From CAVPWP01 sp050789285 (GTDB lineage: Bacteria > Pseudomonadota > Alphaproteobacteria > Rhodobacterales > Rhodobacteraceae), in NCBI RefSeq assembly GCF_050789285.1, contig NZ_JBOUVX010000001.1:124001-188000 (forward strand): a stretch of 64,000 nt of DNA. The letters run 5' to 3'. Below, piece after piece: positions 41,707 through 51,585 of this stretch (positions within the stretch are counted from its first letter, which is position 1; every line of letters begins with the position of its first letter). The notes under the pieces are model-generated. The model saw only the letters and a list, made by a program, of their open reading frames with translations, ran no database searches and had not been told where the DNA came from. The translations under genes and the position numbers were made by a program.

Positions 41707-42915
41707 CTAGCGTTCGACGATCTCGGCGCCGTCCGTGATCTGGTCGCTGGGGTGGGTGACGACCCGCTGGCCGGCCTGAAGGCCCGACAAGATCTGCACG
41801 GAGGCCTCGTTTCTTCGTCCGGCCTCGACCTTGGTCAGGCGGGCGACGCCCTGGTCGGCCACGAACACGTACCAGTCCGCGCCCTGCCGGAACAGGGCCG
41901 AAAGCGGCGCCTGAAGCACGTCGTCCTCTTCCCACTCGATGAGTCGCAGGAAGACCGAAAAGCCGTGCCCCAGACCCGTGCGTTCCTCGGGCGGCGTCAG
42001 AAAGTCGAGACGGGCGTCGACGCGCTGTTCCTCGATCCCCAGCGCCGAGACCCGGGTGCGCGCGATCGGGTCGATCGATCGCAACTCGGCCCGCAAGGCG
42101 TTTGGCCCGCCCCAGCGCTCGACGATGGCCCCGGTGCCCGGGCCGACACGGATCGCATCGCTGGACAACAGGTCGGCCACGATCTCGAGGTCGGTCGGGT
42201 CACCGACTGTGACAAGCGTGGTACCCGGCGACACGGGCCGTTCGCTGACGACCTCGACCGACAGGACCACGCCGTCGACCGGCGCGGTCAGGCGAATGCA
42301 GCAATCCCCGGCTGCGTTGCCCGGCTGGCCGATCCCGGGTTCGAAGAGGGCCGCCTTGGCCCGTTCAAGCGTGCTTTGGGCCAGGTCCACGCGCGATTGC
42401 GCCGCCGACAGCGCCGCCTCGCGCGACGCGACCTGCGCGTCGGCATCCTCAAGCCGGGTGACCGACGCCACGCCGCGTTCCACAAGCGCCTGTGTCCGGG
42501 CGTACTGCTGGCGCGCGTAGTCGAGGTCTTCCCTGGCCTGGCGCACTTGCGACTGGGCGACGTCGAGGCCGGCCTCGGCCTCGCGCACGGCGGCTTCGGC
42601 TTCGATCCGGCTGCGCGCGTCGAGCAGGGCCGAAACGGCGGGTTCGACGATGGCAACGACGGTTTCGCCCTTCGTCACCGGGTCGCCCACGTCGACGGGC
42701 GCGCGCAACGCGGTGCCCGCGATCGGACTGGCCACGTCATAGACCTCTCGGATCCGGGTCTTTCCGTCGGCGTTGATCGTGACGCGCATCGGACCCGCGG
42801 CGACTTCGGTCAGGTCGACGGGCACGGGTTGGGTGCGGAACGTGACGTAAAGAAGCCCGCCCGCGATGATCAGGGCAAGAAGGGTCAGCACGACGGTGCG
42901 CAGGGTCGGTTTCAT
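41707..42915 (-). CDS. HlyD/DevB-family periplasmic adaptor of an ABC export system
   Basis: A 402-residue membrane-fusion protein with one N-terminal anchor (residues about 8-25), a lipoyl half-motif (GTALRAPVDVGDPVTKGETV), a long coiled coil with Ala/Gln/Arg heptads (about 95-185) and a second lipoyl half (RLTAPVDGVVLSVEVVSERP). It should connect the FtsX-type permease and ATPase encoded upstream to the outer membrane. It is the last gene of the three, 3 nt after the permease stop. Confidence 0.88.
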   Translation of the reverse strand: MKPTLRTVVLTLLALIIAGGLLYVTFRTQPVPVDLTEVAAGPMRVTINADGKTRIREVYDVASPIAGTALRAPVDVGDPVTKGETVVAIVEPAVSALLDARSRIEAEAAVREAEAGLDVAQSQVRQAREDLDYARQQYARTQALVERGVASVTRLEDADAQVASREAALSAAQSRVDLAQSTLERAKAALFEPGIGQPGNAAGDCCIRLTAPVDGVVLSVEVVSERPVSPGTTLVTVGDPTDLEIVADLLSSDAIRVGPGTGAIVERWGGPNALRAELRSIDPIARTRVSALGIEEQRVDARLDFLTPPEERTGLGHGFSVFLRLIEWEEDDVLQAPLSALFRQGADWYVFVADQGVARLTKVEAGRRNEASVQILSGLQAGQRVVTHPSDQITDGAEIVER

Positions 42916-42918
42916 GGA

Positions 42919-45282
42919 TCACTCCCGTGTCTTCATCACGGCGACAAGGTCCAGCCGGTCAAGGCGCCGCCGCACGATCAGCGCGGCGCCAAGGCTGGCC
43001 GCCAGCACGATCAGACTTGCATAGCTGTAGGTCTCGGGGTTCAGCACCAGCGGAATGGAATAGAGATCCGAGGTGAAGCTGTTGACCAGCGTCCAGACGA
43101 CCATATAGCCCAGCGCCCAGCCCAATGGCTGCGCCAGGAGCGCCAGCAGCATCGTCTCGCCGATCAGGATGTACGAGACCTCGGCCTTCGAAAAGCCGAG
43201 GATGCGCAGGCTTGCCAGTTCGCGGGCGCGTTCGGAAAGCTGCACCCGCGCACCATTGTAGGCGACGCCGACAGTGATCAGGATGCCAAGGACCGCGAAG
43301 ACCGTCATCGTGGTCAGCAGGTTCGTCGCGATCGTTTCCTGAAAGGCACGGCGGTTCTGCGTCATCATGATCGTGCCGCGCACCGTGGGCATGTCCTTCA
43401 GCGCGGCATGGAAGGCGTCGATCTGGCCCTCGTCGAGCTGGAGGTTGATCGTCGTCACCTGCGGCGCCTGCCGGAACAGGGCGTTCAGCCGGTCCATGTC
43501 CATCAGCGCCCCCATTCCGAAATACTGCGTCACGATCTGCGCGACCGGCACCTCGTAGGTGCCCCGGTCGCCGCCATGAAACTCGACCTCGATCATGTCG
43601 CCGATCTCGGCGTGCAGGCTTTCGGCCAGCCGGTCGGTCAGCACGATCCCCAGGGGCGGCGGCTCGACCGTGCGGCCCTTGGCGTCGACCATGCGGCTGA
43701 GGGTGGCGCCGGGCCGGCGGGCCTGGATGTTGGTGTCTTTCTCGTAGCGGCCCCGGCGCAGGGTGGCGCCAAGGAACATCTCGCCCTCGACCATCATCGC
43801 GCCCGGCAGCCTGCGTGCCTCTTCCACGGCGATTTCGGGCGCGTCGCCGCCAAGGATCAGGATCGCGTCCTGACGGTTCTGCTGGTAGAAGGCGCTGTCG
43901 ATGATGACATCGGTGGAATCCCCGGCGAAGTTGGACGCCACCAGCACCGCCACGGCAAGGCCAAGACCAAGGACCGTCATCGCCGACCGGACCGGCCAGC
44001 GCATCACCGACCGCAGGATCATCACCGTGGGCTGGCTGAGGCGCATCGCCGCGATCAGCCGGTCGATCGACGTGCGCTTGAACCGCGGCGGGGCAGGGGG
44101 GGTCATCGCCACCGCCGGCGGCAGCCACGCCGCCGCCAGCGCCGCCCGCATCGAGCCCGCGACCGCCGCGCCGATGGCGATCAGCGCCGAAAGGACATAG
44201 ACATCCTTGCCCATCGCGAAGATGAGGTAAGGGAACTTGAAGAATTCAGCATACATCTCGGCCATCGCCCGGGCCAGCCATGTCCCCGCCGCCCAGCCGA
44301 TGACGATGCCGACAAGCGCGATCAGGCCCGCAAGCATCAGATAGTGGATGCAGATCGTCAGGTCGGAATAGCCCACCGCCTTCATCAGCCCGATCTCCGC
44401 GCGTTCAAGCGCCACGATCCGCCCGATCACCATGTTCACGAGGAACACGGTGATCCCCATGAAGACCGGCGGCAGCACATAGGCCAGCGTCTTGAGTTGC
44501 GTGATCTCGCCGCCGAGGAAAGCGTGGCTGATCTGGTCCTCGCGACCATGGGCGCCGTTGGAGCCGAAGGGGTCGAGAATGGTCTCGAGGTGGTCGATGA
44601 CCGTGTCGATCGGCGTGCCGGGCAGGATCTGAAGCGACAGGGAATTGAACGCACCGGTCATGTCGAAGGCCGCGGCGAGCGTTCGCTCACGCATCCAGAT
44701 CACGCCCATGTTGCGGTTGTCGGGCATCATCTGCCCGGGTCCGATCGTGTAGATGTATTCGGGCGAAAGCACGGTGCCGACGATCGTCACCCTGCGCTTC
44801 TGGCCGTCGAGGTTCACCGCGAAGCTGTCGCCAATCACATAGCCGTTCGCCTCGGCGAAGGGTTCGTTCACCACCACCTCGTCGCGGGCCTCGGGTCCTG
44901 GCCAGTCGCCCGACCGCAGCACGGGCAGGTTCATTCGCGGCAGGCCGTCGTCCGGGATCGACTGGATCCAGGCCTGTGCGGTCTCGACCCGGCCGGGCAG
45001 GTCCAGCAGCACAAGCGACTGGATGCGCGCCTCGGCGGCATAGACGCCGTCGATGGCCAGGATCTCGGGCATCAGGGACAGGGGGGCGCGCTGAACATGC
45101 GCGAAGACGTCCGCAAAGCGGTTGCGTTCGTAAAAGGCCGTGCGCGTGTCATCGAGCGCGCGGCTCATGCCCAGCGACATCAGCATGATCGACACGCCCG
45201 CGGCCAGCACCATCGCGATGGCGAGGGCCTGGGACCAGAGGCGCCGGAAATCCCGCAGAAGTTTCCTGTCGATCGCCCGCAT
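42919..45282 (-). CDS. FtsX/MacB-type ABC permease with duplicated FtsX domains (DevC-like)
   Basis: The 787-residue permease has an N-terminal helix (about 15-35), a periplasmic MacB_PCD-like domain, a first FtsX domain (about 270-400; VFLVNMVIGRIVALERAEIG), then a second periplasmic domain and a second FtsX domain (about 670-780; VAYNGARVQLSERARELASL). Two FtsX units in one chain suggest it acts as a monomer, as in LolCDE-like lipoprotein or lipid exporters. The ATG at 45282 (MRAIDRKLLRDF) is preferred; a GTG four codons upstream is possible. It begins 5 nt after the ATPase stop. Confidence 0.88.
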   Translation of the reverse strand: MRAIDRKLLRDFRRLWSQALAIAMVLAAGVSIMLMSLGMSRALDDTRTAFYERNRFADVFAHVQRAPLSLMPEILAIDGVYAAEARIQSLVLLDLPGRVETAQAWIQSIPDDGLPRMNLPVLRSGDWPGPEARDEVVVNEPFAEANGYVIGDSFAVNLDGQKRRVTIVGTVLSPEYIYTIGPGQMMPDNRNMGVIWMRERTLAAAFDMTGAFNSLSLQILPGTPIDTVIDHLETILDPFGSNGAHGREDQISHAFLGGEITQLKTLAYVLPPVFMGITVFLVNMVIGRIVALERAEIGLMKAVGYSDLTICIHYLMLAGLIALVGIVIGWAAGTWLARAMAEMYAEFFKFPYLIFAMGKDVYVLSALIAIGAAVAGSMRAALAAAWLPPAVAMTPPAPPRFKRTSIDRLIAAMRLSQPTVMILRSVMRWPVRSAMTVLGLGLAVAVLVASNFAGDSTDVIIDSAFYQQNRQDAILILGGDAPEIAVEEARRLPGAMMVEGEMFLGATLRRGRYEKDTNIQARRPGATLSRMVDAKGRTVEPPPLGIVLTDRLAESLHAEIGDMIEVEFHGGDRGTYEVPVAQIVTQYFGMGALMDMDRLNALFRQAPQVTTINLQLDEGQIDAFHAALKDMPTVRGTIMMTQNRRAFQETIATNLLTTMTVFAVLGILITVGVAYNGARVQLSERARELASLRILGFSKAEVSYILIGETMLLALLAQPLGWALGYMVVWTLVNSFTSDLYSIPLVLNPETYSYASLIVLAASLGAALIVRRRLDRLDLVAVMKTRE

Positions 45283-45287
45283 CACGC

Positions 45288-46019
45288 CTACCACTCGATT
45301 TCCGAGGGCGCGACGCGCGTGTCGTTGACCCAGGTTTCGTTGATCCGGCCGTCCTGGAACGTGATCACGCGATGCGCCATCCTCTGGATTGCCGCGTTGT
45401 GCGTGATCACGACGGTCGAGGTCCCGAACCGGTCGTTGATGTCGCGCAGCGCGTCAAGCACCCGGATGCCGGTCTTGCTGTCCAGAGCGCCGGTGGGCTC
45501 GTCGCACAACAGCACCTCGGGGCGCTTGGCGATGGCGCGCGCGATCGCGACCCGCTGCTGTTCGCCGCCCGACATCTCGGCCGGGAAATGATCGATCCGG
45601 TGTGTCAGCCCCACAAGCCCCAGCGCCTCGGCGGCGGGCATGGGGTTCGGGGCGACATCGGTGACAAGCTGAACGTTTTCGCGCGCGGTGAGCGATGGCA
45701 CGAGGTTGTAGAACTGGAAGACGAAGCCCACGTGGTCGCGCCGATAGCGCGTCAGCCCCCGGTCGTTCAGCCCTGTCAGTTCGAGATCGCGAAAGAACAC
45801 GCGGCCTTCGGTCGCCTGATCGAGCCCTCCAAGGATGTTGAGAAGCGTGGACTTCCCGCTGCCCGAGGGGCCAAGGAGCACGGTGAACTCGCCCGCGTAA
45901 AGCTCCATGTCCACGCCCGCCAGGGCATGGACCTTCACCTCGCCGGTGTCATAGACCTTTGTGACGCCTTCCATCCGGAAGATCGCCTGTGGCTCTGCGC
46001 GTTCCATGGGGCGCAGCAT
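45288..46019 (-). CDS. ABC export ATPase (LolD/MacB/DevA type)
   Basis: The 243-residue ATPase has Walker A GPSGSGKST, signature MSGGEQQRVAIARAI, Walker B VLLCDEPTGALDSKT and the switch His in VITHNAAIQRMAHR. Strong similarity to LolD and MacB ATPases fits with the FtsX permease and HlyD adaptor that follow. It is the first gene of the operon. The annotated start is 46019; a second Met four residues in is equally possible. The cargo is unknown. Confidence 0.92.
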   Translation of the reverse strand: MLRPMERAEPQAIFRMEGVTKVYDTGEVKVHALAGVDMELYAGEFTVLLGPSGSGKSTLLNILGGLDQATEGRVFFRDLELTGLNDRGLTRYRRDHVGFVFQFYNLVPSLTARENVQLVTDVAPNPMPAAEALGLVGLTHRIDHFPAEMSGGEQQRVAIARAIAKRPEVLLCDEPTGALDSKTGIRVLDALRDINDRFGTSTVVITHNAAIQRMAHRVITFQDGRINETWVNDTRVAPSEIEW

Positions 46020-46113
46020 TGCATTGGCGGTCGGCTGCGGCCTTGACCCGGATCAAGTGAAAATCTTCTGCGGTCCCTCGCCAAGGACGCGCGACCGGGG
46101 TAGGAGGCGACGC

Positions 46114-46599
46114 ATGGATGCGACGGACGACGACAGGGTCATTGCCGCGCTGCGCGCCTCGGGGCCGCGGGCCTCGATCGGCATCGCCTCGCTGGGGGTG
46201 CTGGGCGCGTTCCTTCTGTGGATCGCGATCACCACGCCGCCCGCCGATATCGGATGGCTGGCCGTCCTGCTGGCCTGCGGCGCGCTGGCCTTCTGGGCGG
46301 CGTTCGAGATGTATCGTGCCGCGCAGGACGGGATCGAACTGACGCGGCGCGAACTGCGGACCACGGGGGGGCGGACGATCTGCAAGGTGGCCGACGTGAA
46401 GGGGGTCGAGCGCGGAGCGCTGGCCTTCAAGCCCTCGGGCGGCTTCGTCGTTCACCTCAGCGTGCGTCAGCCCTTCGGCTGGTCGCCGGGCATCTGGTGG
46501 CGCTGGCGGCGGACGGTCGGCGTGGGCGGCGTGACGCGCGGTGCCGAGGCCCGCGCGATGGCCGATATCCTTGCGATGGTGATCGCCGAAAGGACCTAG
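46114..46599 (+). CDS. Hypothetical membrane protein with two TM helices
   Basis: A 161-residue protein not recognised as a named family. After a short polar start (MDATDDDRVIAALRASG), two hydrophobic segments (about 24-41 and 44-62) form a hairpin, and the rest is a soluble domain with RRELRTTGGRTICKVADVKG and a Trp-rich stretch (QPFGWSPGIWWRWRRTVG). The pattern resembles small proteins with a bacterial PH-like domain after a membrane hairpin. AGGAGG sits 6 nt before the ATG. It is divergent from the ABC ATPase, and its stop shares CTAG with the convergent pilus-like gene. Confidence 0.7.
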   Translation: MDATDDDRVIAALRASGPRASIGIASLGVLGAFLLWIAITTPPADIGWLAVLLACGALAFWAAFEMYRAAQDGIELTRRELRTTGGRTICKVADVKGVERGALAFKPSGGFVVHLSVRQPFGWSPGIWWRWRRTVGVGGVTRGAEARAMADILAMVIAERT

Positions 46600-47210
46600 G
46601 TGTTGAGCTGCGGGTTGAGGCAGTTCACCACGGTCGACCCATCGTCGAACCCGACCTGTCCCCGGTTGAAGCGCGGGCGCGTCGGGATGAAGTTCGTGAA
46701 GGTCCGTTCGTCCAGCCCATAGGGCCGGCGCAGCAGGGGCACGTAGTCCATCTCGGTCTCGACGACGATCACCTCGGTGCCGACCGCCATCATCGGGATG
46801 CGGTCCTCGATGTCCGAGATCGCGGTGTGCCGTTCCATCCCGTTGCCGCGCGCCTCGGACCAGCACAGCACGAATTCGGTGTTGCCGGATATCGGATCGA
46901 GTTGCGCACCCACCACCGAAACCCGCAGCCGCGTGACATAGCGGTCGCGGTTGAGGAAGTTGTGCATCGCGGCCATGCCGTCGATGTACTCGGGCGTGAT
47001 GTTCACGATCTCGCGCGAAAGCATGTCCGCGATCGTGTAGGCCGACTTCACGTTGATGTTCTGCATCTTGAAGGCATCCCAGAACACGTACATGCCGCCA
47101 TAAGCCCACAGCAGGATCGGCAGGATGATCGCGGTTTCGGCCGAAAGCGTGGCGTCTTCGTCCTTCAGGAACTCGCGGAAAAGGGATTTCAGGACCTGCA
47201 TCTGGATCAC
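46596..47210 (-). CDS. TadE/TadG-like envelope protein
   Basis: A 204-residue protein with one N-terminal membrane segment after a short cytoplasmic lead (FLKDEDATLSAETAIILPIL), the arrangement of TadE-type pseudopilins where a Glu follows small residues at the start of the helix. The rest is predicted periplasmic and ends with VVNCLNPQLNT. It is the last of three related genes, overlapping the middle one by 4 nt. The three may be minor components of a Tad-type pilus or secretion machine, but the core tad ATPase and secretin genes are not in this window. Confidence 0.75.
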   Translation of the reverse strand: MIQMQVLKSLFREFLKDEDATLSAETAIILPILLWAYGGMYVFWDAFKMQNINVKSAYTIADMLSREIVNITPEYIDGMAAMHNFLNRDRYVTRLRVSVVGAQLDPISGNTEFVLCWSEARGNGMERHTAISDIEDRIPMMAVGTEVIVVETEMDYVPLLRRPYGLDERTFTNFIPTRPRFNRGQVGFDDGSTVVNCLNPQLNT

Positions 47211-47794
47211 CGGCTGGGTTCGTTGACGAAGGCGCTGACGGCCACGATGGCATAGCCGTTCGGCCGGAAATCCTCGTCGCCCGGCGCGCCCTCGCTGGGG
47301 ATGCGGTCAAGGATCGCGCCCAGGCCGAAGCCCGGCAGGATCGGGTCGACGTTCGCGCAAAGCCGCACGAGCATGAAGTCGTTGTTGCGACCGACGTCGT
47401 AGTCGGGGTCGTCGAAGGGGTCTGTCTCGGCGTTGCGGTCGACGCAGCGCGGGCGGTTGTCGAGCGGTTGCCAGGTGTCCGAGCTGACGACCTGAAGCTC
47501 GACCTGAAGGTCCTCCATGCAGTTCGGAACCAGTGTCGCGACGTCGCAGATCTGATCGCGGAAGGTGTCGAAGTCCGGCGGTGTCGGCGTGCCGATGCGG
47601 ATCTCGCGCACCGCAAGGTCGAGCCCGCGCTCGAGCTGGACGTTGCGGATCATCATCAGTCCCGCCTCGATCGACGAGGCGAAGATCAGGAAGAGGGGCG
47701 GGAACAGCAGGGCGAACTCGACCGTCGCCGTGCCGGTCTCGGCCCGGAGAAAGCGCCCGAACCGCCGCGCCGCGCGGGTGCCGAGGCCGGTCAT
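47207..47794 (-). CDS. TadE-like pilus assembly protein
   Basis: A 195-residue protein with the TadE motif (FLRAETGTATVEFALLFPPL) running into a single helix at about residues 25-47, followed by a periplasmic domain with several cysteines (CDVATLVPNC, RLCANVDP) that could form disulfides. It overlaps the upstream VWA-containing gene and the downstream TadE/G-like gene by 4 nt each, so all three are probably translated together. Confidence 0.85.
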   Translation of the reverse strand: MTGLGTRAARRFGRFLRAETGTATVEFALLFPPLFLIFASSIEAGLMMIRNVQLERGLDLAVREIRIGTPTPPDFDTFRDQICDVATLVPNCMEDLQVELQVVSSDTWQPLDNRPRCVDRNAETDPFDDPDYDVGRNNDFMLVRLCANVDPILPGFGLGAILDRIPSEGAPGDEDFRPNGYAIVAVSAFVNEPSR

Positions 47795-49716
47795 TGCGTA
47801 AGCCTCAGCTGCGTGATCTGGCCGGCGATCGACCGGAAGGCGTCCGAGATGCCGGTGCCGTCGGTTTCATAGTAGAACCCGCCGTTCGCCCCGCCCGTGG
47901 CGCAGTACTTCATGACCTCCTTCGCACCGGACGGCGCCTCGAAGGCCAGCGTGAAGATCACCGCGCTGGTGTCGCGCTTCACCGCGTCGCAGATGTCCTT
48001 CATCCGCTGGTCGGCGGCCGAGTACCCGGTGAAGTCCTCCAGGGCGGCGCGGTGCTGGTTGCGCGCGGTGTTGTCGGCGCCATCGAAGAAGTAGTTGGCG
48101 ATGTCGTCCTCGGCGAACCAGTCGTGCAGCGTGATGTAGTCGATCTGACGTGCGTCGGGATAGCTGTCGAGGAAGTTCGCGCTGTAATACCGGTTGTCGC
48201 CCGTCGTGTTCCAGTGGCCGGGGCGGTACCAGCGCTGGCTCGACGACCGGTTCGGCATCTCGACGAAGAAGCCGTCGCGCCAGGTCAGGTTGCGGCCAAG
48301 CTGCGAATCGTACCGGCGATAACGGCACGAGGTGTCCGAGGGGCGCTGGTTCGGGTTCCAGGCCGAGAAGCAGCCTTGCGCGGTGCTCCAGGCTTCATGC
48401 GAATACCAGATGCGCGAGGGGCCGTTCTTGAACTGTTGCTTGAGATCGCGCTGAACCGTGTTCTCGCCGTCCGTCATGACGACCAGAACCTTCATCGTTT
48501 CGGTGGGGTCGTAGTCGTTCGGCCGGTTCTCGGCACGATCGGCGATCAAGTTGTCCTCGATCATCTCGGCCACGACCGGGCGAAGCGCCGGGTCAAGCAG
48601 GGCCGCGCCCCACTTGATGCCCAGGTCGACGGCCGTCCAGCCACTGGCGGTCAGGCTGTTGATATGGTTCTTGAGCTGGGTGACGCTTGTCGAATGGACA
48701 AGCATCGGGGTGCGGGTCTCGTCGCACCAGCGCTCATCGTCGGACGGTTGGTTATAGCTGTCGCCGCCTTCATGGAAGTGGCCAAGCCGTTCAAGCGGCG
48801 TGCTCGCGTCAACCACCACCGTGTCGAAATCCTCGTCGTCGAAGCGGATGCAGGTCGCGAAGTCGTGCGTGGTGTCGTAGGCCGTGATCGCGCCGGGATG
48901 CGCCGGCGGGTTGACCACCTGAATCGTTTCCCCGTCTGCGTTGAGGTAGTCGATCATCGGCCCGGTCACCACGACCGAGTGGTAGGGGATGATCGACATC
49001 GACGTGATGCCTTCCGTCCGCTCTTCGTCGACGACCGTGTCGATGAATTCGTTGGCCGCGCTCTTGAGGTTGATGAGCCGCCGGTTCGATCCCATCGACC
49101 CGGAGATGTCGACGACAAGCGAGATCTCGACGTTCTGGATCCGCTCGAGCGCGGTGCTTCCCGCGACCGACTGGAACTGCGTGACCTCGGCCGCACGACC
49201 CTTGCCCGCGGCGTCGAAATCGTCGCCGAAGATGCCGTTCACGTTCACCCAGTTGGTGAAGTAGTTGGGCGAGGTCACCCTCGAAGTGATCGCTACCTGG
49301 CGCGAGACAAGCTCGCCCTCCTGGCCGGGAATCGGATTGCCGTCCTCGTCGAAGACACCGCCGACATAGCTTTCCTGGACGTCGATCGTCTCGCGCGGCG
49401 GCGGCGTGCGCCCCGCCTTCACGTAGTAGTCGATGACCACGTCCCGGGGATCGAGCGGCTGGCTGAGCCCCGCTGCCGCCAGCGCCGCGCGGTCCATCGT
49501 GGCCTGGTTGATCACGCGCGACGTCTCGAAGCGCATCAGGTCCACGGCGAGGCCGCTGACCATGACCATGCCAAGGAAGAAGAACAGCGCGAGAATGATG
49601 ATGCCACCCTCTTCGTCCTGTCGGAACCGCCGGGTGCGGCGCAGCGCGACGGACCCGAAAAGCCGGGCCTGCGTCGAAAGAGGAAGGGTCTCGCTGCCGT
49701 ACGACTGGCCAATCAT
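47791..49716 (-). CDS. TadG-like protein with von Willebrand factor A domain
   Basis: The 641-residue protein begins with a TadG-type membrane anchor (FRQDEEGGIIILALFFFLGM, about 30-60) and carries a VWA domain with the MIDAS motif DISGS (D203, S205, S207) and TDGEN further on. VWA domains bind metal and partner proteins, so a surface adhesion or pilus-anchoring role is plausible. It has many aromatic and charged residues in a long insert between the MIDAS parts. The start at 49716 has a GGTGG site; upstream in-frame Met codons lie in the promoter gap. First gene of the three-gene run. Confidence 0.85.
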   Translation of the reverse strand: MIGQSYGSETLPLSTQARLFGSVALRRTRRFRQDEEGGIIILALFFFLGMVMVSGLAVDLMRFETSRVINQATMDRAALAAAGLSQPLDPRDVVIDYYVKAGRTPPPRETIDVQESYVGGVFDEDGNPIPGQEGELVSRQVAITSRVTSPNYFTNWVNVNGIFGDDFDAAGKGRAAEVTQFQSVAGSTALERIQNVEISLVVDISGSMGSNRRLINLKSAANEFIDTVVDEERTEGITSMSIIPYHSVVVTGPMIDYLNADGETIQVVNPPAHPGAITAYDTTHDFATCIRFDDEDFDTVVVDASTPLERLGHFHEGGDSYNQPSDDERWCDETRTPMLVHSTSVTQLKNHINSLTASGWTAVDLGIKWGAALLDPALRPVVAEMIEDNLIADRAENRPNDYDPTETMKVLVVMTDGENTVQRDLKQQFKNGPSRIWYSHEAWSTAQGCFSAWNPNQRPSDTSCRYRRYDSQLGRNLTWRDGFFVEMPNRSSSQRWYRPGHWNTTGDNRYYSANFLDSYPDARQIDYITLHDWFAEDDIANYFFDGADNTARNQHRAALEDFTGYSAADQRMKDICDAVKRDTSAVIFTLAFEAPSGAKEVMKYCATGGANGGFYYETDGTGISDAFRSIAGQITQLRLTQ

Positions 49717-50045
49717 ATTCCACCTACCTTGGGTCCCGGGCCTGCGAACACCGCATCCGGAACGGACCACCACACGTGAAAGTGGACGTCGTTATGTGGC
49801 CAAAATTGGGCGAGGGCCGCTTCAATCGACGATTAACCGCGAATGAACGACAATTGCGGCTGGCGTTCATAAACTGATCACGAAAGCTGTCCACGATCGG
49901 GAAACAAAGCCCCACGTCTCGCGTGTTCGTTTGCGCCCGGGAACCAAGGAGGAATTCGATACCCCGATGCGGTAGCCTGACCGAAGACGGCTGGGTTGCG
50001 TGATTCGCGGGCCCGCGCGCCGCCCGAGGGAGAAGGAAGCATGCC
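49717..50045. other. Divergent gap between the tadG-like and dehydrogenase genes
   Basis: 329 nt without a gene. It is AT-richer than its surroundings and holds one CtrA-like site (next entry). No transcription start or terminator is clear. Confidence 0.5.
49833..49847. promoter_or_regulatory. CtrA-like site
   Basis: TTAA-N7-TGAA matches seven of eight bases of the CtrA consensus TTAA-N7-TTAA. It is 117 nt upstream of the tadG-like start. CtrA often controls pilus and motility genes in alphaproteobacteria. Confidence 0.35.
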
Positions 50046-51485
<1,440 letters not shown>

Positions 51486-51502
51486 ACGGGCGGCACACGG
51501 TG

Positions 51503-51535
51503 GCCGCCTCCGGCGGGAGTATTTGGAAAGAGAAG
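51503..51535. repeat. Rhodobacterales extragenic repeat after the dehydrogenase gene
   Basis: GCCTCCGGCGGGAGTATTT followed by GGAAAGAGAAG, a sequence type found after many genes in this order. It lies 18 nt past the stop codon. Confidence 0.55.
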
Positions 51536-51585
51536 ACCCCCGGGCACTCTCGACTCGGGGCGGCGGCGTGCCGATATACTAGGGC

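Noticed and set aside
41752..45591. Plus-strand open frame of over 1200 codons opposite the HlyD and FtsX genes
   Set aside because: Composition shadow; the minus-strand genes have domains, coupled starts and ribosome-binding sites.
51531..51566. Possible terminator after the dehydrogenase gene
   Set aside because: Only about 5 bp can pair across a long loop and no T-tract follows.
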